Origin: Promethearchaeota archaeon
GTDB taxonomy: Archaea > Asgardarchaeota > Lokiarchaeia > Sigynarchaeales > MK-D1
Direction: 5' to 3'
DNA length: 5,899 bases
Assembly: GCA_016839865.1 (NCBI GenBank)
Contig: JAEOTN010000354.1
Span: 1 to 5,899, forward strand
The notes under the pieces are model-generated. The model was not told the origin of the DNA. It was given only the letters and a program-made list of their open reading frames with translations, and did not search any database. The translations under genes were made by a program, and so were the position numbers. Each line of letters opens with the position of its first letter. The stretch's first letter is position 1. Positions 1-4,878 of this stretch are shown one piece after another.

Positions 1-318
1 AGTAATACCAATGAAGTGTACAAAAATTGTTTAAAGAATTTTTCTTTGATATATAACGACTTCCTCTTGATTATAGACAAAATTTTACATCAAGAAGGTA
101 AATCTGCGTTAATAATTAATGATTTGACTATATTTCTACATTTAGGCTCATATTTCCCACTTCTGAAAATTCTAAAAACCGATCAGACTTTAGTTGTGAA
201 TGCTTATTACGGGGAAAAATTAGCTCATGATTTTGGTTCGAATATTAGTTGGAGAGAAAGGATGATAGTTCAGGTGTTATGCAATCATTTTGACTACCCT
301 ATTCACCTGATCAAATGA
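1..318 (+). CDS. C-terminal fragment, possible RecA-fold / Elp6-like protein
   Basis: The reading frame is open from base 1 through a TGA stop at 316-318. The gene therefore starts upstream of the window and about 105 C-terminal residues are present; the GTG at 16 is merely the first start-like codon inside it. The visible part has a helical section, then a hydrophobic strand ending in Asn-Asp (SALIINDLTIFLHLG), then a second strand (QTLVVNAYYGEKL) and a short terminal strand (YPIHLIK). This order resembles the C-terminal half of a RecA/KaiC-type fold (Walker B strand, sensor strand, last strand). The NDLTIFLHLG stretch is close to my recollection of the DDLSxLLSLG segment of eukaryotic Elongator subunit Elp6. 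This is a recalled local similarity, not a search result. No P-loop can be assessed because the N-terminus is missing. The stop is 10 bp from the convergent stop of the RING-TPR gene. Confidence 0.6.
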   Translation, partial: SNTNEVYKNCLKNFSLIYNDFLLIIDKILHQEGKSALIINDLTIFLHLGSYFPLLKILKTDQTLVVNAYYGEKLAHDFGSNISWRERMIVQVLCNHFDYPIHLIK

Positions 319-328
319 ATTACGGGAT

Positions 329-1012
329 TTACTTCACTCTGAGTTCTTTAATGAGATGGATCACTTCTTCTAATACATTGGAGAGTTTAGACTTGTGCAA
401 AGCGTCTTGATTGGGATTCTCGATAATTTGCTTCAAATTTTCACACGAACGCTCATATGCCCATAATGCTTTATCATTCAAACCAATACTTTCAAAATTC
501 TTACCCAAATAATAAAATGCTAATGGATAGATGTAATGTTTTTTTACTAAGTGCATCAAGGTGTTGATCGATAAATCAGTTCTTCCACTAAGGAAATAGG
601 CTTTACCTAGTAAGAATTTGGCATCTGCATTATTGGGATCATCATGGTCCAGGATATCAAACAATAAATTCAAACTCGCAGTGTATTTCTGTTCCAACAT
701 AAGTTTTTTTGCCCGATTCAATTTGTCAATAATTACAACGCATTCTTCAATTTCTTCTTCATTATGAGGTTCCTTAACGGGCAATATCTGCTCTATTTGA
801 GTTTTTTTTGAATATTTCTCCAGTATTTGATCGACATATTTAGCATTGCAAACAGGACAGGATTCTGAGCTCATTAACCACATTTTCAAACAAGGTTCAA
901 TATGAATATGGTGATCATTTTCACAGACAACATAATTCGCATTCGTTCTATTGTCATCTGGATTCACAATGATTTTTGTGTGACACACTATGCAGCTGAT
1001 CTCGGTTTTCAT
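329..1012 (-). CDS. RING-H2 finger protein with C-terminal TPR repeats (candidate E3 ubiquitin ligase)
   Basis: A 227-residue protein from the ATG at 1012. Residues 7-55 carry a RING-H2-type ligand series: C7-x2-C10, C30, H34, H37, C41, C52-x2-C55. It has the RING hallmarks of a hydrophobic residue after the first Cys (Ile8), Trp45 four residues after the sixth ligand, and Pro53 in the final CPVC. In eukaryotes such residues contact the E2 enzyme. One spacing (H37-x3-C41) is one residue longer than usual. An acidic linker (85-90, EEEIEE) leads to about three TPR-like helix pairs at roughly 100-127, 129-162 and 163-195, with the small/Gly residues at the expected places (LLGKAYFLSGR, YYLGKNFESIG). 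Inference: a soluble E3 ligase or adaptor with a TPR substrate-binding arm. The frame stays open up to an ATG at 1138, but the extra 42 residues lie over a promoter/terminator-like stretch, so I chose 1012. No SD is visible there. It follows Alba A by 178 bp on the same strand. Confidence 0.8.
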   Translation of the reverse strand: MKTEISCIVCHTKIIVNPDDNRTNANYVVCENDHHIHIEPCLKMWLMSSESCPVCNAKYVDQILEKYSKKTQIEQILPVKEPHNEEEIEECVVIIDKLNRAKKLMLEQKYTASLNLLFDILDHDDPNNADAKFLLGKAYFLSGRTDLSINTLMHLVKKHYIYPLAFYYLGKNFESIGLNDKALWAYERSCENLKQIIENPNQDALHKSKLSNVLEEVIHLIKELRVK

Positions 1013-1085
1013 GTATATGACATATTTTATTGATGATCCAAAATGCTTTTGTAAACCACAAGATGAAGAAATAGAATATGATAAT

Positions 1086-1135
1086 AAAAAAACAAGTACA
1101 TTTTGTCTACTGGAAACCATCTCAATATAAAAAAA
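1086..1135 (-). terminator. Two T7 runs downstream of Alba A; one may double as TATA
   Basis: Read on the minus strand, the gap between the Alba A stop and the RING-TPR start contains two runs of seven T (plus-strand A7 at 1129-1135 and 1086-1092), 56 and 99 nt past the stop. Archaeal polymerase commonly terminates at such U-runs without a hairpin. The first run continues into TTTTATAT (1124-1132), a fair TATA box. It would place a start near 1100-1105 and give the RING-TPR mRNA a leader of about 90 nt. Both roles are inferred. Confidence 0.35.
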
Positions 1136-1190
1136 CACTTAATATTAGATGGGAATCGAGGTAGTTGGTATTATTTCTGCATTATGGATG

Positions 1191-1514
1191 TTATTTCTCT
1201 TTTGGTTTCTTCGCTAACTCGATCTCGATGCTGGAGACGTTGGATACTTTACCATCTGCATTTTTTAATTGTTCCGTACTCAATCGGATGTCAATATAGA
1301 TTGCATCAGTTATGAATTTCTTCTTCAATATCTCCGCAACATCAACAGCTCTACTAATTCGTTTACCGCGTGCTTTTATAGTGCAATGTTTGAATCCAGA
1401 TGCAGTATCAGGATCTTCTTCATTTAAAATGACCATTGTGGCCATTACATAGTTCATTATGGGTCTAGTGCCGATATATACGCTCTGATCGTTATCTTTG
1501 TCATTTCTGGACAT
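1191..1514 (-). CDS. albA: Alba-family DNA/RNA-binding protein A
   Basis: A 107-residue member of the Alba (Sso10b) family: dimeric nucleoid and RNA-binding proteins that coat DNA or RNA and share a fold with the eukaryotic RNase P subunits Rpp20/Rpp25. The sequence shows the N-terminal strand and turn VYIG (12-15), MNYV at 20-23, the signature KARGKRISRAVDVAEILKKKF (47-67) that covers the nucleic-acid groove and the dimer-dimer Phe, and the C-terminal hairpin DGKVSNVSSIEIEL. The lysine acetylated in Sulfolobus Alba (K16) and its neighbour K17 are T16 and R17 here. There is a 7-residue insertion (about 32-42, with EEDPDTASG) before the KARG motif, absent from Alba B. The acidic/polar N-tail is short and the C-tail is lysine-rich. 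The ATG at 1514 is preceded by a GAGGT SD 7 nt away. Lies 217 bp downstream of Alba B. Confidence 0.95.
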   Translation of the reverse strand: MSRNDKDNDQSVYIGTRPIMNYVMATMVILNEEDPDTASGFKHCTIKARGKRISRAVDVAEILKKKFITDAIYIDIRLSTEQLKNADGKVSNVSSIEIELAKKPKEK

Positions 1515-1521
1515 GGGTTTT

Positions 1522-1526
1522 ACCTC
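1522..1526 (-). promoter_or_regulatory. Shine-Dalgarno of Alba A
   Basis: Minus-strand GAGGT lies 7 nt before the ATG at 1514, matching the archaeal 16S 3' end. It supports this start and a leadered mRNA. Confidence 0.6.
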
Positions 1527-1611
1527 GGAACATTGATAATATTACTTTTTTCACTTTTACTAACTGTAACCAAAGGATTGTCGGTAGTTGATTTTTTCGT
1601 TGTACAGCTTG

Positions 1612-1626
1612 ACGACTTGTAGTCGT
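1612..1626. repeat. 15-bp interrupted palindrome upstream of Alba A
   Basis: ACGACT-TGT-AGTCGT is a perfect 6-bp inverted repeat with a 3-bp centre. On the minus strand it sits just downstream of the TATA-like pair at 1624-1646, within the zone where transcription should start. That is a typical operator position for an archaeal repressor. No regulator is identified in the window. Confidence 0.45.
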
Positions 1627-1646
1627 ATTTAAAAGCGTATTTAAAA
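1624..1646 (-). promoter_or_regulatory. Tandemly duplicated TATA box of Alba A
   Basis: The plus strand carries CGTATTTAAAA at 1624-1634 and again at 1636-1646, an exact 11-bp direct repeat with a 12-bp period. On the minus strand each copy reads TTTTAAATACG, a good archaeal TATA element. Predicted starts near 1616 and 1604 give leaders of about 90-100 nt before Alba A. Function is inferred from sequence and position only. Confidence 0.5.
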
Positions 1647-1731
1647 TTTATGAAAACTAACGAATGAAACTAAACGGAGTTCAGTAATAACACATTTGCA
1701 ATAAAAAGAGAAAATGGAGGAGATTTTGTAT

Positions 1732-2055
1732 CTATTGGGGTTTTTCTCCTTCTTCTGGAATAATTAGATCTATCTCAATAGAACTAACGTTTGATGTTCG
1801 TCCATCAGGGTTAGGTCGTTGTTCTGTATTCAATCGGATGTCTACATATTGAGCCTCTGGTACGAACTTATTCTTTAAAATTTCGGCCACATCAACTGCC
1901 GCATTGATTGCTCTCCCCCTAGCCTTTAAGGAGACGAACCGGTTCTTTTTAATGATAAACATACTTGCTGTTATATAGTTTATTTTTGCTCTATTTCCTA
2001 TGTATACGGAGAGATCATCTTGTTTTTCCTCTTGATTCTCGTTCTCGTCTGTCAT
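1732..2055 (-). CDS. albA: Alba-family DNA/RNA-binding protein B
   Basis: A second, divergent Alba paralogue of 107 residues. The N-tail (1-15) is strongly acidic and Gln-rich (DENENQEEKQDD). The fold follows: VYIG (17-20), INYITASM, KARGRAINAAVDVAEILKNKF (44-64), DIRLNTEQ, DGRTSNVSSIEIDL, and a short acidic tail. At the positions of Sulfolobus Lys16/Lys17 it has Asn21 and Arg22, followed by AK instead of PV/PI, so the usual acetylation site is absent here too. It lacks the 7-residue insertion of Alba A. Archaea with two Albas often form heterodimers that change DNA bridging; the adjacency of these two genes suggests coordinated supply of such partners. Start is the ATG at 2055; only a weak AGGA lies upstream. 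LSm is the next gene upstream, 180 bp away. Confidence 0.94.
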   Translation of the reverse strand: MTDENENQEEKQDDLSVYIGNRAKINYITASMFIIKKNRFVSLKARGRAINAAVDVAEILKNKFVPEAQYVDIRLNTEQRPNPDGRTSNVSSIEIDLIIPEEGEKPQ

Positions 2056-2086
2056 TTTTCATTGATTCCTATGTGATTTTTGTTAG

Positions 2087-2113
2087 ATATGATAGCAATG
2101 ATAGTGATGATAG
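2087..2113. repeat. Three tandem 9-bp repeats in the Alba B leader
   Basis: ATATGATAG, CAATGATAG and TGATGATAG follow one another without gaps; seven of nine positions (xxATGATAG) are constant. On the minus strand, the sense strand of Alba B, they read CTATCATxx and lie 32-58 nt before its start codon, inside the predicted 5' leader. They could be a phased protein-binding site on DNA or RNA; nothing in the sequence names the binder. Confidence 0.55.
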
Positions 2114-2127
2114 TTTTGTCGACTAGA

Positions 2128-2151
2128 AAATAGCTATATTGCTATTTAAAT
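2128..2151 (-). promoter_or_regulatory. TATA box of Alba B within an inverted repeat
   Basis: Minus-strand ATTTAAATA (2143-2151) is a good archaeal TATA box, predicting a start near 2120 and a leader of about 65 nt. It overlaps an inverted repeat, AAATAGC-tatatt-GCTATTT (2128-2147), 7-bp arms with a 6-bp spacer. GTCGAC lies at 2118-2123, at the predicted start. Confidence 0.5.
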
Positions 2152-2235
2152 GTGTGGAATGGATGTAGAGAAAGAGTTAGAATATTTCTGGGTAATACCA
2201 GCATATGTTCTTGGGTATTCTTGGAAGATATCTGT

Positions 2236-2496
2236 TTATTGACCAAATTCAATAAAAACAACGTTGTCGCCGCGTATGAGGATTTCTCCTAATTCTTCCC
2301 GTTCTTCGACAAGTTCTCCATCTTCGCCCTCAATTTCATAAATCTGAGTACATTCATTGATGAGTAGATTCAAGTGCTGGTCAAAGGATTTCAATTCTCC
2401 TCTAAATAATCGGTTTTTCTTAATTTTGATGAGTATGACCTTATTCAATGATTTACGTAGTTCCTCGATAGGATCTCGGTTAGATCGCTGTGACAT
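2236..2496 (-). CDS. LSm / Sm-like archaeal protein (SmAP)
   Basis: An 86-residue Sm-fold protein. Archaeal SmAPs form six- or seven-membered rings that bind U-rich RNA and take part in RNA turnover and processing. The Sm1 motif runs from about 20 to 47, with the conserved G33 (LFRGELKSF) and the RNA-binding loop F38-D39-Q40-H41-L42-N43. The Sm2 motif is ILIRGDNVVFIEF (72-84) with the R75-G76-D77-N78 loop. Between them lies an acidic stretch (EIEGEDGELVEEREELGE) that would form the variable loop 4. The N-terminal helix is IEELRKSLNK. The length is normal for a single-domain SmAP. The ATG at 2496 has a strong SD, GGAGG 7 nt upstream. It lies between the condensing enzyme (95 bp upstream) and the two alba genes, so several nucleic-acid-binding proteins are encoded side by side. 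Confidence 0.95.
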   Translation of the reverse strand: MSQRSNRDPIEELRKSLNKVILIKIKKNRLFRGELKSFDQHLNLLINECTQIYEIEGEDGELVEEREELGEILIRGDNVVFIEFGQ

Positions 2497-2503
2497 AGTA
2501 TTT

Positions 2504-2547
2504 CCTCCAAGAGAGTTATCTTTACCTTAGCTTGCCCAAAATTAAAA
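2504..2547 (-). promoter_or_regulatory. LSm promoter and Shine-Dalgarno
   Basis: The minus strand carries GGAGG (2504-2508), 7 nt before the LSm ATG. A TATA-like TTTTAATTT (2539-2547) lies about 47 bp before the ATG, predicting a start near 2517 and a 20-nt leader containing the SD. The SD is strong evidence; the TATA assignment is moderate. Confidence 0.55.
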
Positions 2548-2591
2548 GGTTTTGAATGAAAGGCGATAAAAATGAGAAATAACGAGTTTTT

Positions 2592-3938
2592 CTAGGGATT
2601 CATTAAGTTTTTATTTTTCTGATCTTTTAGAATTTCTTTCAAATTGGTACCATGCATCTTGGACACTTCTCGAACTATTGCATAGAATTCCTTATCGCTA
2701 ACACCAGAGGTAATCTTCGCAAGATCTTTCTTTATCCTATCAAAAATTTTCCTGATGTCATCTTTAGGTGCTTTTTCTTGATGTTCTTTAACTTTCTGAA
2801 CAATCTCACTTAATACTTCTTTGGGAAAATCCATATTAATTAATTTGAGTTTATCGGATAATGCATTAATGATTGCTCCACTACCCGATAGCTTACCGAG
2901 ATAGAATTTTCTCCTCCGTCCTACTACTTTAGGATTAATAGGTTCGTATGTAAGTGGATGAGATAAAATCGCGTTTACATGCAATCCGCTTTCATGACTG
3001 AAGGAGAACGGTCCTACAACGGGTTTATGCATGTTTAAGGGCAAACAAAACAGTTTTTCCACAAGCTGACTAAGTTCAAATATTTTTTCCAGCTTAATAC
3101 CGGTTTTTATGCCTAATCGTTCTAAATTCATAACAACTTCTTCAAATGCAGCATTACCTGCTCGTTCCCCGTATCCATTTACACAAGTATGAGGGTATTG
3201 TGCCCCGTGTAATACTGCTTCAACTGTATTTGCTACAGCTAGTCCAAAATCATTATGCATATGTACGCCTAAACCGACAGAACCATTAATACCTTTAATA
3301 GCTTCCTTAGTTCTTTGGATTAAATGAGTTATCGATGATGGAGTCAATACTCCAACCGTATCTCCTATAACGATTCGTTTTACACCGCACTCTACAGCAG
3401 TTTTATGAACGTTTATCAAATGATCCCATTGTGCTCGTGAAGCATCTTCGGAGACCCAATTAACCACTAATCCATGGTCTTTCGCATAGGTAATCATTTC
3501 TGAAATAATTTTGATCTCTTGCTCAGGAGTGATCTTAAGAATCGTCATCATTAATTGAGAAGTAGGCATAAACAGAACGATTTCATCCACATTTGCTTGG
3601 ATACATGCATCTATATCTGCTTTTCTAGGTCTAGCTATTGCAAGGATCTTGCTGTGAGAAAAACCTTCATTGGTGATGGCTTTTACAGTTTCCAATTCCG
3701 TTTGAGATATCGCTGGAAATCCCACCGCTACAAGCGATACTCCAATTTCATCTAAAGCTTTAGCAATTGTGATTTTATCTTCTTGTGTTAAATAAACTCC
3801 AGGTGACTGTTCCCCATCCCTAAGTGTTTCATCCCAGATCTCAACCTTTTGTGGATGATCTTCAGGTAAAATCCCTTTATCAAAATTATAATCATAAAGT
3901 TGATCACGGACTTCTTTGCTGGAGAACCGATATTTCAT
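2592..3938 (-). CDS. LeuA / homocitrate synthase-family condensing enzyme (substrate unresolved)
   Basis: A 448-residue DRE-TIM metallolyase of the 2-isopropylmalate/citramalate/homocitrate synthase group, condensing acetyl-CoA with a 2-oxo acid. Residues about 32-300 form the TIM barrel. Signature motifs are D36-E-T-L-R-D-G-E-Q-S-P-G-V48 (catalytic R40, metal ligand D41), SEDASR (163-168), GDTVG (192-196), the metal-binding H226-M-H228-N-D, and NGYGERAGNAA (254-264, ligand N262). Then come FSHESGLHV (312-320) and TYEPINPKVVG, typical of the first C-terminal subdomain. The GERAGN form fits LeuA/CimA/NifV-like enzymes rather than fungal-type Lys20 (GERNG). The C-terminus after about 380 is short and helical, so the LeuA leucine-binding regulatory domain is absent. 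A 31-residue N-terminal extension precedes the barrel, and GKLSGSG replaces the usual GKHSGR. GAGGAG lies 7 nt before the ATG. With no leu, lys or nif neighbours in view, isopropylmalate, citramalate and homocitrate synthase all remain possible. Confidence 0.9.
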   Translation of the reverse strand: MKYRFSSKEVRDQLYDYNFDKGILPEDHPQKVEIWDETLRDGEQSPGVYLTQEDKITIAKALDEIGVSLVAVGFPAISQTELETVKAITNEGFSHSKILAIARPRKADIDACIQANVDEIVLFMPTSQLMMTILKITPEQEIKIISEMITYAKDHGLVVNWVSEDASRAQWDHLINVHKTAVECGVKRIVIGDTVGVLTPSSITHLIQRTKEAIKGINGSVGLGVHMHNDFGLAVANTVEAVLHGAQYPHTCVNGYGERAGNAAFEEVVMNLERLGIKTGIKLEKIFELSQLVEKLFCLPLNMHKPVVGPFSFSHESGLHVNAILSHPLTYEPINPKVVGRRRKFYLGKLSGSGAIINALSDKLKLINMDFPKEVLSEIVQKVKEHQEKAPKDDIRKIFDRIKKDLAKITSGVSDKEFYAIVREVSKMHGTNLKEILKDQKNKNLMNP

Positions 3939-3945
3939 AACAAGA

Positions 3946-3993
3946 CTCCTCAGTTTGTCGACAATTTGATTCTGGGTTTTTTTCCTTATTAAC
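3946..3993 (-). promoter_or_regulatory. Leader of the condensing enzyme: SD, palindrome, weak TATA
   Basis: The minus strand has GAGGAG (3946-3951), 7 nt before the ATG. A perfect 10-bp palindrome TTGTCGACAA lies at 3955-3964. A weak TATA-like GTTAATAAGG (3984-3993) lies about 28 bp further upstream of the palindrome, so the palindrome would straddle the transcription start. The SD is clear; the other two are tentative. Confidence 0.45.
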
Positions 3994-4086
3994 TAATCCT
4001 AATATCGTTATTGAAAATGGTAAAAATGAAATGGGATTGATACCATGCATGATTATCGAAAATATTCCTTGGTATAGGGAGTCACA

Positions 4087-4866
4087 ATGATATTTAATTA
4101 CTGTATAGGTCCCGCGGGATCAGGGAAAACGACGCTAATCGCGACATTATATAACCACCTTACTTCAAAACACAATGATTTACGTGTTATCACCGTGAAT
4201 TTGGACCCAGGTGTCAAAAGCTTACCTTATAGTCCAAATATTGATATCCGAGATTACATTGTTCTAGAAGAAGTAATGGAGAAATATGGATTAGGACCAA
4301 ATGGAGGATTAGTTGCAGCAACCGATCTTATGATCGAAAGTATTGAGGATATTAAATTCGAAATCTCCGAATATAATGATCCTGATGTAGTATTAATTGA
4401 TACCCCAGGGCAAATGGAATTGTTTGCATTTAGAAATACAGGTCCTATGGTGGTGAGTTCCTTGGGTTATGGAGGTGCTCAGAAGATTGTGTCCTTTTTA
4501 TTTGATCCGGGTGTGTGTCGTCATCCAAATGGATACATCTCTACTATGTTTCTAGCTGGATCGGTTTTATATCGATTCGCAAATATTCCACAACTCAATA
4601 TATTATCGAAATCGGATCTATTAGAGCCAGATGTATTAGAACGGGTATTATCTTGGAGTGAAGACTATGATAAACTCGTGCTTGCTACGGAGAAAACTGA
4701 AAGAGGTTTAGTTCGGGAATTAGATACAGGGATTTCAGAAATTTTCGAACGACTACAAAATTTTCCTCGATTACTTAATGTATCGAGTGTAGAATTTACT
4801 GGAATCGAGGAATACTGGGGTGCAATTTCGCGGGTATTAAATTTTGACGAATCCCCATTTTACTAA
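4087..4866 (+). CDS. GPN-loop GTPase
   Basis: A 259-residue GTPase of the GPN family (archaeal PAB0955-like; related to eukaryotic Gpn1/Npa3, Gpn2 and Gpn3, which help assemble and import RNA polymerase II). The Walker A loop is G8-P-A-G-S-G-K-T-T16; NLDPG (38-42) acts as switch I; the defining Gly-Pro-Asn is at 70-72 within YGLGPNGG; the G3 motif is D105-T-P-G-Q-M-E-L-F113; the guanine-specificity motif is S174-K-S-D177. The length is normal for a stand-alone archaeal GPN protein, expected to be a homodimer in the cytoplasm. The ATG at 4087 has AGGGAG 5 nt upstream, and an in-frame TAG just before it fixes the start. It is divergent from the condensing enzyme across a 148-bp gap in which I see no convincing plus-strand TATA box. 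Its TAA stop is part of an A9 run that ends the opposing tRNA-Pro gene. The archaeal role is inferred from eukaryotic homologues. Confidence 0.95.
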   Translation: MIFNYCIGPAGSGKTTLIATLYNHLTSKHNDLRVITVNLDPGVKSLPYSPNIDIRDYIVLEEVMEKYGLGPNGGLVAATDLMIESIEDIKFEISEYNDPDVVLIDTPGQMELFAFRNTGPMVVSSLGYGGAQKIVSFLFDPGVCRHPNGYISTMFLAGSVLYRFANIPQLNILSKSDLLEPDVLERVLSWSEDYDKLVLATEKTERGLVRELDTGISEIFERLQNFPRLLNVSSVEFTGIEEYWGAISRVLNFDESPFY

Positions 4867-4873
4867 AAAAAAA
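4865..4873 (-). terminator. T9 terminator of tRNA-Pro
   Basis: The plus-strand A9 run reads as nine T on the minus strand, starting 6 nt after the discriminator base of tRNA-Pro. It is a strong archaeal U-run terminator and overlaps the TAA stop of the GPN gene. Confidence 0.7.
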
Positions 4874-4878
4874 TAATA

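Noticed and set aside
1013..1138. N-terminal extension of the RING-TPR protein from ATG 1138 or 1120
   Set aside because: The 42 extra residues are Ser/hydrophobic low-complexity, have no SD, and overlap T-runs and a TATA-like box; the RING motif begins six residues after ATG 1012.
1103..1315. Plus-strand 70-residue ORF
   Set aside because: It lies antisense to the end of Alba A, has no SD or recognisable features, and is a shadow of the real gene.
1709..1726. Anti-Shine-Dalgarno-like CTCCTCC on the minus strand after the Alba B stop, and a GGAGGA start-like context on the plus strand
   Set aside because: The plus-strand ATG there encodes only 17 codons, and a short pyrimidine match downstream of a gene is not enough to propose a regulatory RNA.
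2104..2170. C/D-box sRNA (GTGATGA at 2104-2110)
   Set aside because: No CTGA D box follows at a suitable distance; the motif is part of the 9-bp repeats.
3555..3755. Plus-strand 66-residue ORF
   Set aside because: It is fully inside and antisense to the conserved condensing-enzyme barrel.
2592..3938. Re-citrate synthase identity for the condensing enzyme
   Set aside because: The DETLRDGEQSPGV and NGYGERAGNAA motifs fit the LeuA/CimA/NifV pattern better; nothing specific points to citrate formation.
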